In this document: piece by piece, positions 12,607-25,950 of the stretch
Layout: each line of letters begins with the position of its first letter
How positions within the stretch are numbered: the first letter of the stretch is position 1
NCBI GenBank assembly: GCA_963680875.1
Contig: OY804576.1
Location: 79,365,668 to 79,429,667, forward strand
Reading direction: 5' to 3'
Origin: Bathymodiolus brooksi
Taxonomy: Eukaryota > Mollusca > Bivalvia > Mytilida > Modiolidae
DNA: 64,000 nt
The notes under the pieces: generated by a model
Databases searched by the model: none
What the model was told of the DNA's origin: nothing
Seen by the model: the letters and a program-made list of their open reading frames with translations, nothing else
Translations under genes and position numbers: made by a program

Positions 12607-13519
12607 CAGTACGGTCAGGGACATACCGTGATAAATCACCTGTTTGTTTGTATTTTATCTCTATATTATATATGACTGAATTAAAAAAAAGAAATAAAAT
12701 TGTAATTCATTTAATTGAATTAAAGAATAGAAAATGGTATTATCGTTATGATATAGGTGTATAATTATTTATCATATTTTAACTTATTTGAGTCTAGTAC
12801 ACGACATTGCATTTTTTTTTAGAAATGCATTTTGGCACGTACATAATTGTGGTATCTTACTTAGTACACACATAGAAAACACCCGATTTCTAAGCTATCA
12901 ATTTATTAATCCTAAACGGTCCAACTACAAACCATGAGTGAATCAAAAGCATGCTGCTCAGGTGAACTTTCCCACTCACCTAATCTTACTAAAAATAGAA
13001 AGATGTGCAGACAACATCAATCAAAAGGTGACAGTCTCTGGGTTAGTTACTTCATGGTTCTATTTTAGGTAACATAAAACCATTTACATTATCGATCATT
13101 ATACATGCATTCAATACGACAAATTTTCTTTTATTTAATGCCATTCAACTATTTTTATTTTCTTTATTAAACAAGAAACATTTCTTAAAGTAAAGATAAT
13201 CTTCTAACGGAAACCTGAAAAGAGAAAATATATATTCAAAGTTAACTTTGAATTGGAATTAATATACTAAATATTAGTCACAGCTTTTAATAAAAACAAA
13301 AAACGTCATGTTCAATTTACCTGTAATCTATGAACATCTGGTCTTACCTGTAATTAGTTGAGCATGTACCTACCCGAGTTTTATGGCTTCCCCAATAAAC
13401 ATTTGATCACTAGGATCACCGTGATGAAAATTAAAAAGGATTAAAAGTTAATCCTTTTCACTATCACCGACATTATGTCTATCACGGTGATTTATCACGG
13501 TATGTCTCTGACCGTACTG
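12607..13519. mobile_element. 913-bp inverted-repeat DNA element (CAGTACGGTCAG family)
   Basis: Left terminus CAGTACGGTCAGGGACATAC and right terminus GTATGTCTCTGACCGTACTG form 34-bp inverted repeats with one mismatch (…CGTGATAAATCACC). It splits a 29-bp minisatellite just after PCMT1. No transposase frame seen. Confidence 0.7.
12693..12698 (+). terminator. Candidate PCMT1 polyadenylation signal
   Basis: This AATAAA lies about 280 bases after the PCMT1 stop. It falls inside the inverted-repeat element at 12607-13519, so if used, the transposon supplies the mRNA 3' end. Transcript 3' ends are needed to confirm it. Confidence 0.35.
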
Positions 13520-13900
13520 TATGCTTTTCTTACCACTACTGATATAAACCATGCTTTACTGCCACTACTGATATAAACCATGCTTTACTGCCACTACTGA
13601 TATAAACCATGCTTTTCTTAATACTACTGTTATAAACCGCAGACAAATGTTGCAAAGGCGAGACATATAGTATCTGTCCCTGAAATGAAGATTAGATTGA
13701 TTTTTCCGAAGCCTTAGTATTGAAATCTTTTTCAACCATATTGACGCTCTCCTAAGAGAGAGACAAAAAAATAACTGCCTGTCGTTTGAGAAAAAACAAT
13801 CTCACCTACATGATTGGCAATTGATGCTTTTTCTTGCACATCAGAGGTAAATGAGATACAGTCCTTGCTTGCACTGTGTTCAAATTAAGGAATAACTTTA

Positions 13901-13921
13901 TTGTATTGTATTGTATTGTAC
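13901..13921 (+). repeat. (TATTG)n microsatellite
   Basis: About four TATTG units. Confidence 0.6.
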
Positions 13922-14895
13922 AAATATTTGTGACCGTCAAATCCCCAATTGATGCCGGCAACTCTTCAAATACAATACTGTTTTATTTCTATTCTAATGC
14001 AATTTCAATTGAGCTTAAGAAAGGGTCTAAAAATTGCAAAAACTAAACTACAACGAAATATTGTCGATGATTTTGGCACATAAACGTCATAGAAACTCAT
14101 TACGTCATATGAAAATGTTGAGAGTAGAACGTAAACAGTGAAAGTGATTTCGTAAAGTAGGCTTCAATTTCCGATAAAATCTAGCAAAATCATTTTAAAT
14201 GTAGGCGATGTCTTTATTTACTATCATATTGTATTAATTGACATGTTGGATTTCAAGAATTCAATATCGTGGTCCCACCATGCTAGAACCCTTAGTTATG
14301 GCATGTAATTGTGGATTTGACAGTAAATATTAGCCAATGAAAAGATGTGTTGTATGATAATTCCATTAGAATTGTATATGTAATGATCAGTTAATTTCTG
14401 TATTTTTGTTGTTGATTTTTTCCATTAGAATAATTATGAAAAATAGATTATGTTTTGTTTCATTTTTTTAATAAATTAATTTGTTTTTGTTTTTAAATTT
14501 GCCACCTATTTAAAACTGATTACAATCCTTTTCAATACTGCACAGTGACAACATCCTCATGTATACAAAGGAATTCAATTTTGTTTTCTTTGGACATAAA
14601 CACAAAAACAGACAAGGATTTTTATTTAAAAGTGATCATGAAAATACAAACCAGCAAATAATTTAATTTACATGTATGTTTTCATGAAAAATTATTAAAT
14701 TTTACATCCGCTAAAAAAACGGTAATCAGATAGCGATAATTATTGGCTTAAGATGAAGTCATTAATGTTTACATTAATTTTCTCGCATTTCGTAGGGTGC
14801 CGTATTACATGAATATATTTATTACATCTGTACTGACTAAACTTGGTAGCAAAAAATATTAATGAAATACACATGTATGATGTTTTTCTATCAAG

Positions 14896-15082
14896 TTGGT
14901 TGGTTGGTTTATGGTGTTTAACACCACTTTCAACAATATTTCAGTTATATCGTGGCGGTCAGTTTTATTGGTGGAGGGGAAACCTGAGTACATGGAGAAA
15001 ACCACCAACCTCTCACAAGTCACTGACAAACTTTGTCACATAATGTTGTATTGAGTACACCTCGACATGAGCGGGGTTTGAC
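14896..15082 (-). mobile_element. SINE-A, headless
   Basis: TTTATGGTGTTTAACACCAC through GAGTACACCTCGACATGAGC. Confidence 0.65.
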
Positions 15083-15793
15083 TATCAAATCAAAGTTGAT
15101 GGTCAAATCTTATATATGTCACTATTGGTTAGGATTGTCGTTTAAAACAAAATCTTTATATGTTGCATTTTATAAAACCAGAATGATTTACAATCCTGTA
15201 TTATTTTTCAGTGAGAGAGATGAATTGTAGCTGAACATATCCAATTATAAGTGTTTGTATCACAGAAAATGTGTTGCTGAAGTCATCCCGATTACAAGTG
15301 CTATTTTTTGTGGTATTGATTGTATACCAGTATTTATAAATAATGTATTATAAAGTTTATTATATTTTTTTATACAAGTAGTGAACACTGTTTCCCAGTC
15401 CTACCTTTTTATCTGCTAGATTTTTACCATTTTTATTTCTTTCCAAAAACTTGATGCTTGGCCACATTATAAAATAAAAATGCTTTGCATCCTTATTAAA
15501 ACTAAAAGTAAAATCACATCTTAAAACTGAATTAGAAAACTCTATACTATATAAAGTCAGAATGGGTAAAACTAAGGGTATTTCATTACATTGAAACCTG
15601 TTTAAACCAAACCCTTGAGACCAACTGATATGTGTGGACATACGCTCATTTTCTACAGGGTTGAATTGGGTTAAGTTAACAAAGAACCATGCATTTAACT
15701 GAAAATACATACCTAGTTAGAGTAGGATTGGAAATATGTTTTTTTAAAGTTAATTTGCAGATGTAAATACAAATGTACATGTAGTGTTATTCC

Positions 15794-17437
15794 TTTTTAG
15801 CTCACCTGACCCAAAGGGTCATGTGAGGTATTGCCATCACTTGGCGTCCGTCGTCCGTCCGTTAACTTTTCATATTTTAATCTACTTCTCTGAAACAACT
15901 GGACCAAATTGAACCAAACTTGGCAGAAAGCATCTATATAAGGTCCTCTATAAAGTTTCTTCATTTCGTCCCATTCCGCCAACAAATATGGCCGCCAAGG
16001 GCAATTCTTGTTTCTGATTGGCTAATGTTAAAAAAATCTTCTCCTCTGAAACTGCCTGGCCAAATGGAGCCAAACTTGGCAGGAAGCATCTATGTAAGAT
16101 CCTCTATAAAATTTCTTCATTTAATTCCATTCGGCCAACAAACATGGCTGCTGTTACTAAAAATAGAACATAGGGTAAAATTGCACGTTTTTGGTAACAA
16201 CTCAAAAACCGTTAATAATATCAGAAATCTGACTGGGTAAAAAAGATCAGCACAGGAAGATCTAACTACCCTGAAATTTTGGAGAAAATCTGATTACCTA
16301 TCTTGGAGTTATTGCCCTTTTTTCGTCAAATTTTCAAAATTTTAATACTTTTCGTTTTTTATTTCAAAAACTATAAGAGATAGACGTTAAGTTTAAACAG
16401 CAAACATGTGCAGCATGTCAAGATCTACATGCCCTGCAAATTTGAAGTAAATCTGATTACCCGTCTAGGAGTTATTGCCCTTTTTTATTTTTTATTTTTT
16501 TAATTTAAACATTTTTGTCTGATATTTCAAAAACTATTAGAGATAAAGGTTAAGTTTAAATTGCAAACATGTGCAGCATATTAAGATCTACCTACCCTGT
16601 AATTTTGAAGTTAATTTGAGTACCCAATTTGGAGTTATTGCCCTTTTTTTCGTCAAATTTTCAAAATGTTAATACCTTTTGTCCTTTATTTCAAAAACTA
16701 TAAGAGATAGATGTTAAGTTTAAACAGCAAACATATTCAGCATGTCAAGATCAACCTAGCCTACAATTTTAAAGTAAATCTGATTACCCATCTTGAAGTT
16801 GTTGCACTTTTTTCATCAAATTTTAAAAATGTTAATACTTTTCATCCTTTATTTCAAAAACTATAAGAGATAGATGTTGAGTGTAAACTGAAAACATGTT
16901 CAGCTTGTCAAGATCTACATGCCCTGCAATTTTGAAGTAAATCTGATTACCCGTCTAGGAGTTATTCCCCTTTTTTCATCATTTTTTAGCTCACCTGACC
17001 CAAAGGGCCATGTGAGGTATTGCCATCACTTGGCGTCCGTCGTCCGTCCGTTAACTTTTTCATATTTTAATCTTCTCCTCTGAAACAACTTGGCCAAATG
17101 GAACCAAACTTGGCAGTAAGCATCTATGTAAGGTCCTCTATAAAGTTTCTCCATTTCGTTCCATTTGGCCTATAAACATGGCCGCCAAGAATAATTCTTT
17201 TTTCTGATTGGCTAATGTTAAAAAAATCTTCTTCTCTGAAACAGCTTGGCCAAATGGAGCCAAACTTGGCATAGATGGTCCCTGGGTGTGTCCCTTTTAA
17301 AATTGTGTCCGACAGCCCCACCCTCCATTCAAGATGGCTGCTGTTTTTTAGGGTAATGATTATCTCCCTTTGAAATTTGCTTCAGTATCATTCTATTGTC
17401 AGGTGAGCGATACAGGCTCAGTGGGCTGAGCCTCTAG
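15794..17437 (+). mobile_element. Helentron/Helitron-like element with two heads and one tail
   Basis: The head TTTTTAGCTCACCTGACCC occurs at 15794 and again at about 16984. The tail is CAGGTGAGCGATACAGGCTC, then the hairpin GCTCAGTGGGCTGAGC and CTCTAG|T. An internal 163-bp tandem array separates the two heads. Confidence 0.65.
16306..16985 (+). repeat. 163-bp tandem repeat, about four copies
   Basis: The phrase GAGTTATTGCCCTTTTTTC recurs at about 16306, 16469, 16632, 16795 (variant) and 16959, a spacing of 163-164. Each unit also contains TTCAAAAACTATAAGAGATA. Confidence 0.8.
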
Positions 17438-17968
17438 TTTAAGATGCTTTGTCGATTATACACTGAGATTAAAGGGATGTTGTTATTATGCTTTTTCTCT
17501 CCTTCAAAATATGTTCTTGATTGATCATCACCATTTAATGGTAAATTTGTCATACAAGATGAAATTTCTCATATTTTTCTCACAGGAAAATTTTATGTTG
17601 CAGAGGCTATAATAATCAACATAATTATTAAGACAGGGTTTTTTCTCAATTACATGTAAATCCATTTGTTTTTAATTACTTTTCAAAACTGGTATCAGGA
17701 CTTTCAATATTTTTTTTCGTGTACCAGTACTTCACTATTTACAGGCGGTACTTTGTATTAAGATTTGAACATTTTCATGAATATCTTATATGATACTCTG
17801 TAAAATCGGGAGGAAGCAAATACAATTTTAAATGGGTAAAAGTACCTGGTACCACCCCTTATTGAAAGGCCTGTGGTATTTAATTAGACTATTGATAGAA
17901 AATAGAATGCAAGTGTGTGATGGCAGATATTTGAAATGTATGTAATATTTTGTATTATTCCTTAATTA

Positions 17969-18211
17969 CAGTAAAACCTTGTTAAATCAAACTCAAGATG
18001 AGTCATTTTCTTGAATAAATTAAAATTTGAAGTATTTTCCCTGATAACTCAAATACTCTCGTTATTCAAACTAAAATGGAAGGTCCTTAAATTTGAAATA
18101 ACTCAGGTCACAGTACTTGTTAGCTATATTTGCCCTGATAAATCAAATATTCTGATAATTCAAACTAAAATGGAAGGTTCCTTTTGATGTCGACACAATG
18201 AGGTTTAATTG
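17969..18211. mobile_element. 243-bp TA-flanked MITE (CAGTAAAACCTTG)
   Basis: Left end TA|CAGTAAAACCTTGTTAA; right end ACAATGAGGTTTAATTG|TA. It carries two direct internal repeats containing TTCAAACTAAAATGGAAGGT. Confidence 0.55.
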
Positions 18212-20249
18212 TAATTTCATTTTATTTACATTGGTAGTGAGTTTTTAAAACAAAATGCATTCTTTTTTTTGTTGTTTAGTGTTAGTGTATTTGTTTTGAT
18301 TGTTAATGATGTACAAAATGTATAAATATAAAGTTACATAATGGCAGTTTTAAACTTCCCTGTTAAAACTTTGCTTTTGACATGTAGTGTGCTTTTGTAC
18401 TATTTATAATATTACTTGTGTAGCACACCATGAATAATGGGGAATATCAAGTTTTTATTTCCATGTATACATATATATTGGTTTTTTTTTAATTTGTTTT
18501 TTTTTTAATTTGAGAAAATGTTTTGATTTAATTTGTAAAAATAATATTGTGTACCATAATTAGTGATATTTTTTAGGTTTAAAAGATGTATTACAAATGT
18601 ACCACAGTTTTGGAATAGATTGTAATATATTTACACATATTTTATGTTGCATTTTTAAAGGTTATTCAAAAACATTTTTAAAAATAGCATTGTCTATGTT
18701 CAATTCTTCTTTATCTGTAAAGAAAAAGTGGCCCTTGTTGTGAATACATACTAAAATTAAGTGCAAACTGAAGACAAGAGACATCTATCAACGATGATAG
18801 AGATGGGATTTGAAGAAGGTACCAAGATAACAGATCCTGGTTATCAAAATGTTAAGAATTTGTTTTTAAAATACATTATTTATATTTTCCCCTGTTATAA
18901 TGATGGTTTGATTTTTGTTTAATTGAAGCTTTTTTACTCAAAAATGAAAAATGTGTCAATCAATTCATATCAGAATTGTCATACAAAATAATATTTTTTC
19001 TGAATGTATTGCTGAAAACAGTCTTAAAATACATGATTTCTGGTACTTTGCCCCTTTTATCAAAAATGAAAAATTGTCAACCAAGTAATGTCAGAATTGC
19101 CATACGAAATAATATTTTTTCTGAATATATGGCTGATATAATGTAGGATTTTTTTTATTTTAAAACTTAAACATTTAGGCCCTCTTCTTTTTGTATTCAT
19201 CCCTTTCAGAAGCTGAAATTAATCCAGTAATGGAGATATAACCCCCACCAAAAAGAAATGTATTTATTCTGCTTTTCCCACAAACTTTAATCATCTGTTG
19301 GTGAAGTAGTGGGTGAAAAATATATGTCATATATTGTATGTATCATTGAAAGCTGAAATTAATCTAGAAATGGACATGAAATTTAATTTAAAAAAAACCA
19401 ATGTTTTCATGCCACTTTCATTGCGAGGTAAACCCTTATATTACTGAAAGACAGTATTATGTGTAACATAAATATACATATTTTATTTTTATATTTCTGA
19501 GCCTCAAATTGTGAAATTTCTTTGTAAAAATGTCCTAGTAGTTATGAAAAAAAAGGGGGTTAACCACCGCATAGTAGAAACAAGGGAGTTAACTGCCATG
19601 TAGTAAAAACAAGGGAGTTAACTATCATATAGTAGAAACTGACCAATATCATCTGCTACACTCTTATTAAAATAGTATTGACAGTCATTGTATATTGAAA
19701 TCGTGTAAAATATATTTATATTTTGTATTTTATACTTGAATATGAAACTAGTTTTAAGCTGTTGGTATCAACTGTTAAAAATTGTCTGAACCACCTATAT
19801 AGATACCACATTTTAGACAATGCCAATATTATTCAGCAGTGGCTTCAAACACACCAGGGAGAACCACATTTATATATACACCATATTTGTTCAACATCTG
19901 TCCAACAAGTACTAATATTTTGTCAGGGTTACTTGTAGAAATTTAATTTGATGAGTCCAGAAAACATTTCTAAAAATTTTGGCAAGTCTAACCATTGAAA
20001 ACTGTGAATGGCTAGTCCCAACTGAAAATGGCAAGTCCAGGTCTCATCTAGGTGAGTTGCAATGATCTCTGTTTTATTATGACTAACCACAATGTACTAC
20101 ATCAGATTCGTAAGGGGTTTTATTGGCCAAATATTATTGATTTAGATCTTTAAGCTACTTTTACCGGTGAGTTTGGCATCAGAATATCTGAAATGTATGA
20201 ATGTTATTAGTTATACATTTGTATTAGGAGATTGTATGCAAAATGAAAT
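18212..20249. other. Intergenic, no gene recognised
   Basis: Between PCMT1 and the LRP11-like gene. AT-rich, with a small direct repeat (AACAAGGGAGTTAACTGCCAT-like, 19556-19640). No coding segment stands out. Confidence 0.45.
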
Positions 20250-20385
20250 ATTCAAATCATGTACATGTACCCGTATGTTTAGTATTCAAATCATGTACAT
20301 GTACCCGTATGTTTAGTATTCAAATCATGTACATGTACCCGTATGTTTAGTATTCAAATCATGTACATGTACCCGTATGTTTAGT
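20250..20385 (+). repeat. 34-bp tandem repeat, four copies
   Basis: Identical units beginning ATTCAAATCATGTACATGTA. Confidence 0.9.
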
Positions 20386-20745
20386 ATTTTTCCATTTATA
20401 ATAATATGATTTAAAAATGTGATTCTTTCCAAATTAGTCGTTCAATCAAGGAACAAATTTTGAAAACATTGGAGGGTAAACAGCGAGACATATACCAAAT
20501 CTGCTAGATTAATAGATGAGCAATGTTGAGAACCACTTATGGTTTAACATTGCAAATCATATCAACTAGGTTTATCAACTCATTGATTAATTATTATAGA
20601 TGGAGAGAGGACAAACAAAATTGAAACAATACATCAACTCTGGAGATTCATTAAAATCAAACAAAATTTCAAAATTGTAGAGCCATTGCCATTTTCACAT
20701 GGTCCTTTGTTGTAGTAGGTTGTTAGTGCCAGTAATCAAAATCAA

Positions 20746-20945
20746 CACTTCACATCAACACTTGTCATGTGTGATTTTATGTACACTTCACATCAACACT
20801 TGTCATGTGTGATTTTATGTACACTTCACATCAACACTTGTCATGTGTGATTTTATGTACACTTCACATCAACACTTGTCATGTGTGATTTTATGTACAC
20901 TTCACATCAACACTTGTCATGTGTGATTTTATGTACACTTCACAC
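20746..20945 (+). repeat. 38-bp tandem repeat, about five copies
   Basis: Identical units beginning CACTTCACATCAACACTTGT, so recently amplified. A sixth unit is truncated. Confidence 0.9.
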
Positions 20946-21004
20946 CCTTTGCCTTTGCTCCATCGATCTATGATACATCCATATCAATAGAACTTATTTC
21001 AGAA

Positions 21005-21455
21005 GTGTTTTTCCCACCAGTGTATTATAATATTTCTTAACTGATATTTAAGAAGTTTGAATTATAATATTCGATGGATTGCATGTAAGTTTTTTGAAAC
21101 CACGTCTAGATTATAATCACTTGTGGTTTAACTTTGCAGAATTTTTTTAGTTTTACCTCTGGTGAATTAAAATCGTCCTCATCTGATAATATTTAAGAAG
21201 CTTAAAGTTTAACATTCCATGGACTGCATGTAAAGACCTTTGAAAACACGTCTTGTTTAAAAACATAGCAGTTAACAGTCAATAGAAGCACATGTTTTTC
21301 ACTTGGTGTATTAATATAGTCCTCCACTGATATCAAATTTGTTGATCAATAGAAAAACACTTTTTTTTTAGTTTACCTCTGGTGAATTAGAATACTCCTC
21401 AACTGATATTTAAGAAGCATGAATTTTAACATTCCATGGCTTGCTTGTAAGTAAT
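21005..21455 (+). repeat. Three diverged direct repeats
   Basis: TTTACCTCTGGTGAATTA, then GATATTTAAGAAGC and AACATTCCATGG recur near 21150-21260 and 21370-21455. A more diverged copy lies at 21015-21115. Confidence 0.55.
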
Positions 21456-22007
21456 TAATAGCATTTAGCTGTTATAAGTTTAATTTATTTATAATCAAAT
21501 AGAATTATGTAATCAATGCAAAAAAAATTACCAAGGCAGAAGATTCATCTTAAATTGAATTTGTTTTGTTAATCACCAGTTACTTCCCTTGATTATTTTC
21601 TAGAATCATATACAATTTTAACAGATTGTGCATTGCAAATATTATATTGAATTTATGTTGTTCAAGTTTCTGTATCTTGTTTATCATTGTTTCACCTATA
21701 TATAAAAGAAAACAATTACATCACTGTTTACTATCATTGGAAGGTCAAAGGTTATCATGCTCACTAGGTGGAGCTGTTTATTGCATGGAATAGTCATTTA
21801 CCAAATCGTATCCTTAGCTTCTGAAAAACTGTGTTTGATATACATGTATTTGCTAATCTGTTGTCATGACAAGGAATGTTAAAAATTTTAATAAATTAAA
21901 TAAATATGAGATTTGTTCTGTTTTTATATCGTCTGGTTGCCCTGCGTATCAGACTTAACATATAAGGATCGCTATCTAGCATTGCTGTCTGCGTCACACT
22001 TTCACTA

Positions 22008-22192
22008 GGAAACCGGAGTACCTGGAGAAAACCACTGACCTGTCGCAACTCACTGAAAAACTTTATCACATAATGTTGTATCGAGTACACCTCCCAATGA
22101 ATGGGGTTCGAACTCACAACATTAGTGGTGATAGGCACTGATTGCATAGATAGCTGTAAATCCAACTACCATACGATCACAATGACGACCCC
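22008..22192 (-). mobile_element. SINE-A, head and body, tail lost
   Basis: Starts at AAACCGGAGTACCTGGAG and runs to the head with AATCCAACTACCATACGATC. Confidence 0.65.
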
Positions 22193-22264
22193 CCACATTC
22201 CCTAATCTTCAGCTACTCCTAAACAACTTGATAGAAAATAACCAGACTTACACATAACTTTTAC

Positions 22265-22520
22265 AGGACGTCCACCTGCCATTTTGTTTTTTGTATCACA
22301 TTGATTTCTGGGGTTTCACAACAGCCAAACAGATTTTCTCTGTGGTAGAGGGGAGGGGGTATACATCTCTAATCAGAAATTCCACATAGACCACTCCACA
22401 CAAGCCAACCAAATTTGCACATTTTCTTTTTATAGGACATCAAGTGGTGCACTTGCTATTTTTTTTTATCACATTGGTATCTGGGGTTTCCCACAGCCAT
22501 ACAGATTTTTCTGGTAGAAA
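22265..22520 (+). repeat. Two direct repeats of about 80 bp
   Basis: ATCACATTGATTTCTGGGGT followed by CAGCCAAACAGATTTT at 22297-22336 recurs, diverged, at about 22468-22510. Confidence 0.5.
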
Positions 22521-22635
22521 CAAGGATGAGAAGCACCATTTTACATAGATCTTGGCAAGTCTAGTTATATTGTAATAGCAGTTATGCCACTAATAACGAT
22601 TTTACCTGTTATCTGAAAGTCTCTTAATTTTTTAT

Positions 22636-23040
22636 GTCGCCGCAAAAATTTTGCGGTCATATAATGTTATGGCACTGTCGTCGTCCGTCTGTAGACAGAA
22701 TGGTTTTTTGTTGTTGTAGACGGATACTTCTGAATTTTGATCACAATGACCCTTGGCACTGAATAAAGGTTGGTATTGATTTTGGGTATTGTAACCCTAC
22801 TCAGTTTCAAACAAGAGGCCCCAAGGTGCAAAAATGGATGTTTCTGTTATTTGTTACTTTTTAATTGCCACATTTTTGTACCTGTCCAAAGTCAGGACCT
22901 AGATTTCCATCGACAAATGTTGGTCTTTTTGTATTGAATGATTTAAGGTCAGAGGTGATTGTCCACTTTGTTGATATTGGAAGAATTGTTGACCATCACT
23001 TTAAACTTTCTTGTCATAATTTGTAATATAATGATATTTA
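22636..23040 (+). repeat. Interspersed repeat headed by a CGCCGCAAAAATTTTGCGG hairpin
   Basis: The near-palindrome at 22636-22665 is followed by the TCGTCGTCCGTCTGTAGACA segment. The part from 22874 matches 31000-31110, so two copies of this body lie in the window. Confidence 0.5.
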
Positions 23041-23107
23041 AATAGTTTTTTTTTCTATCCAAAGACTCCTGGTTGTGAATACAGATATAAAACATCAATC
23101 AAAAACT

Positions 23108-23357
23108 GGGGCCGCTGTGGTCGTGATCATTTGGTAGTTGGATTTATAACTACAATGTACCTATGCGATCAGTGCCTATCACCTCGGATGTTGTGAATTC
23201 GAATCTCGATCAGGGCGAGGTGTACAACATTATGTGATAAAGTTTGTCAGTGACTTGCGACAGGTCGGTGGGATTCTCTGGGTCCTCCGGTTTCCTCCAC
23301 CAATAAAACTGACCGCCATATAACTGAAATATTGTTGAAAGTGGCATTAAACACCAT
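23108..23357 (+). mobile_element. SINE-A, full-length reference copy
   Basis: The head GTGGTCGTGATCATTTGGTA and AGTTGGATTTATAACTAC carries an A-box-like segment, and GTGAATTCGAATCTCG is a B box. The body with CTCCGGTTTCCTCCACCAAT and the tail GAAAGTGGCATTAAACACCA follow, then (CAAA)n. tRNA-derived. Confidence 0.8.
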
Positions 23358-23399
23358 CAAACAAACAAACAATCAATTAAAATCTTCAGGTTTTTTTTT

Positions 23400-25950
23400 A
23401 TATCAAATTTATTTAGTAAACAACCTAACATTATAAACAATGTATAAAAATACAACAGACACATACATGCAGATAAATTCTTTGGAATGCAATAATCAGA
23501 AATAGAAGGATTTTGGATATAAATCCATTAGTAAAACATAATAAATTATATTAAATAGACTATATATGTATGAAGAAACAAATAAAAAAATGATTTCTGA
23601 TAAGGAATGGATATACATGTAGATAAATTTTACTGACATTTCTTCAAGAAAGACTAAAAAAAAAACATTTTTCTTGGAAAATTTCAAGAGGATTTACACT
23701 GTTTGGGATGATTCTAGTTAGAAAATAAAATAACTGAAAATCAATGAAAAATATCTGAAACCATCTACACCCCCATTTCAAATGGTCCATTTTTGACCTG
23801 TTCTGACTGTGTCCAGCAACTTTCGGCAATTTCTCTCCAGAATAAAATAGCTGAAATCAGTTAAATAACTGAAAAAATCATCCCTGTTAAATTCAATCAT
23901 ACTTCCTCTGCTCTGATTTGAACATTTTATGTGAATTTCTAGTTAACAAAAAATTATTTGTACACATTGGAATGTATAGTCAAATCTTCATAAATTCTCT
24001 CTACTTTTCCCCATGTTTTAACATTAAATATACAATATTCATTTTTTTTATCAAAAATTGTTCTTGTTAGTAATACCAATAAAATATTATTCCAGATCTT
24101 AGTATGACCACAACAATTGTCGACATAAAAATAAGTTGTCAATGAATTTCCTAAAAGTCTAAACACAATTTTTTCAACATAATAAAACAGGGTCCACCTT
24201 TCTGTAGTGTAGACCCTCATTTCTAATTAAGCATGTGTATCAACTTCTAAATTATCACCACGAAATAGCATAGACATGAATAAACTTCAAAATCTGACAC
24301 TATTGGTCCCCTTGTCCCAAAATCAGTTAGGGTCTGAATACTCAAATTCCAACTTGATTTCTATTTTTATCTATCATATCATACACTGTGATAACTGGTT
24401 AAAAGAAAATTAAGTTGGAAAATGGAAAATTCAATTGACCTTGTTTTTGGACCCCTCGAGTCCTTTTGTTTCAGAACAACACAAATATGAACATCACCTG
24501 TATTTTGATACAACTATCATGCATCCTAATATTATGAAAATTACTTATTTCAAAACTGTGGTTAGAGTACATAAACCAATTGTTAGCAGACGACAGATGA
24601 AGGACAACATTACCATACCATTTTTCTGGTCAAATTTGAAGAAGAAAAAAACATCCCCTTTTTAATTACTTATCTCACAAAAGCTTTTGTATATTCCCAA
24701 GAATTATTACTGGTACATTTTTTGCATGACAAGAAATTTAACAAAATATATACATATACAAATTCTACTGTAATTGAACTTCTAGCTCTGATTAAACTTA
24801 AAATGATATTATCTAGGTGTGCTACAAAATTATATGAAGAATAAACATGTAAAGTTGGTGGGTTTATTATGAGTATAATAAAAAAATCTTAGTTAATACC
24901 TGAGAAAAAAACTAAATATTTTCCCAATTTTTCAAGACATAAAAATACAAACACAAAATATTTCCCGAATTTTTCAAAACATGAAAACACAAAATATTTT
25001 CCGATGTTTTCCAGACATTAAATATGTATGTCTTTTTATTGTCAAATAATATTTTGTTTTTTATTTTGTACTTTCTGTGAATATAAATGAAAAAGCAAAA
25101 CAAAACAAAGCATAAACTGTTTGTATACAACATTTTATGATGTTAATTGAAAAATCCTTAGTTTGAAGGCATTATTTTTCTTAATATCCAACTTATGAAA
25201 GTTTTTACAGATCATTAATAATTTATCTTCCAACCCCTAAACAAATTTGTTCTTTTATAAATTGTTACCAATTTTCATTCCATGTGTCTAATACTTAATA
25301 TTTTAGTCTAGAAAAAAGGTCAGATCTTTTTGAATTATTCACTATACCAGTATATAGTTTTTCTGTGCTATTAACACTCGAGTACATTTTTACTTTTTTC
25401 CCAAAATAATGAAATAGTGTAAATATATCATATATATGGTTATAACATCAACATTCATAAATCAACTAGTTTTAAAGCAGAAATAAAATATTCAAGATAT
25501 TATATAATAATATTTAATAAAATAAATGTGTTTTATATACTCACAACCAAATGTATCGTATAACCTATACCGGTAATTTCTGCAGCTATCTAATTTATGC
25601 GGTCTACTCTGTACCGCAGAAATAAAAATAGCAGGAAAAGATGTAAAATAAGTCCTCCATACATGTACATGTCCTGAAGTGTAGATAGTCGTATATTAAC
25701 ATTTACTGAAAAGTACTCATGTACATTTCGACTTTGTCATTATTTGAGTTTTAAGTCAGGAAACATGTTGATCTTTAAATATTTAAAAAGGAAGGATGGA
25801 TCTTTACTACCGAATCAATGGCAAAATGCAGAAAAAAAATTGGCAGAAAATAAATGTCTTGTTTTTAGTCCAAAACTGCAGAAACTTCACACTGCAGAAA
25901 TTACCACTTATACAGTATATAGAAATGTGTTAAAGATAATAACATGAGTA
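23400..25950. other. Intergenic, no gene recognised
   Basis: AT-rich, with short repeated phrases (TTTTCCCAATTTTTCAAGAC and variants, 24918-25015). Frames here are short and non-conserved in style. Confidence 0.4.

Larger units (their letters stand above)
12470..13640 (+). repeat. 29-bp minisatellite, interrupted by a transposon
   Basis: Units containing TACTGATATAAACCATGCTT occur at about 12470-12600 and again at 13522-13640. The CAGTACGGTCAG element lies between the two blocks. Confidence 0.7.

Noticed and set aside
15360..15710. 116-codon minus-strand frame downstream of PCMT1
   Set aside because: No motif or family resemblance; AT-rich intergenic DNA.
20250..20945. CRISPR array
   Set aside because: Direct tandem repeats without unique spacers, in an animal genome.
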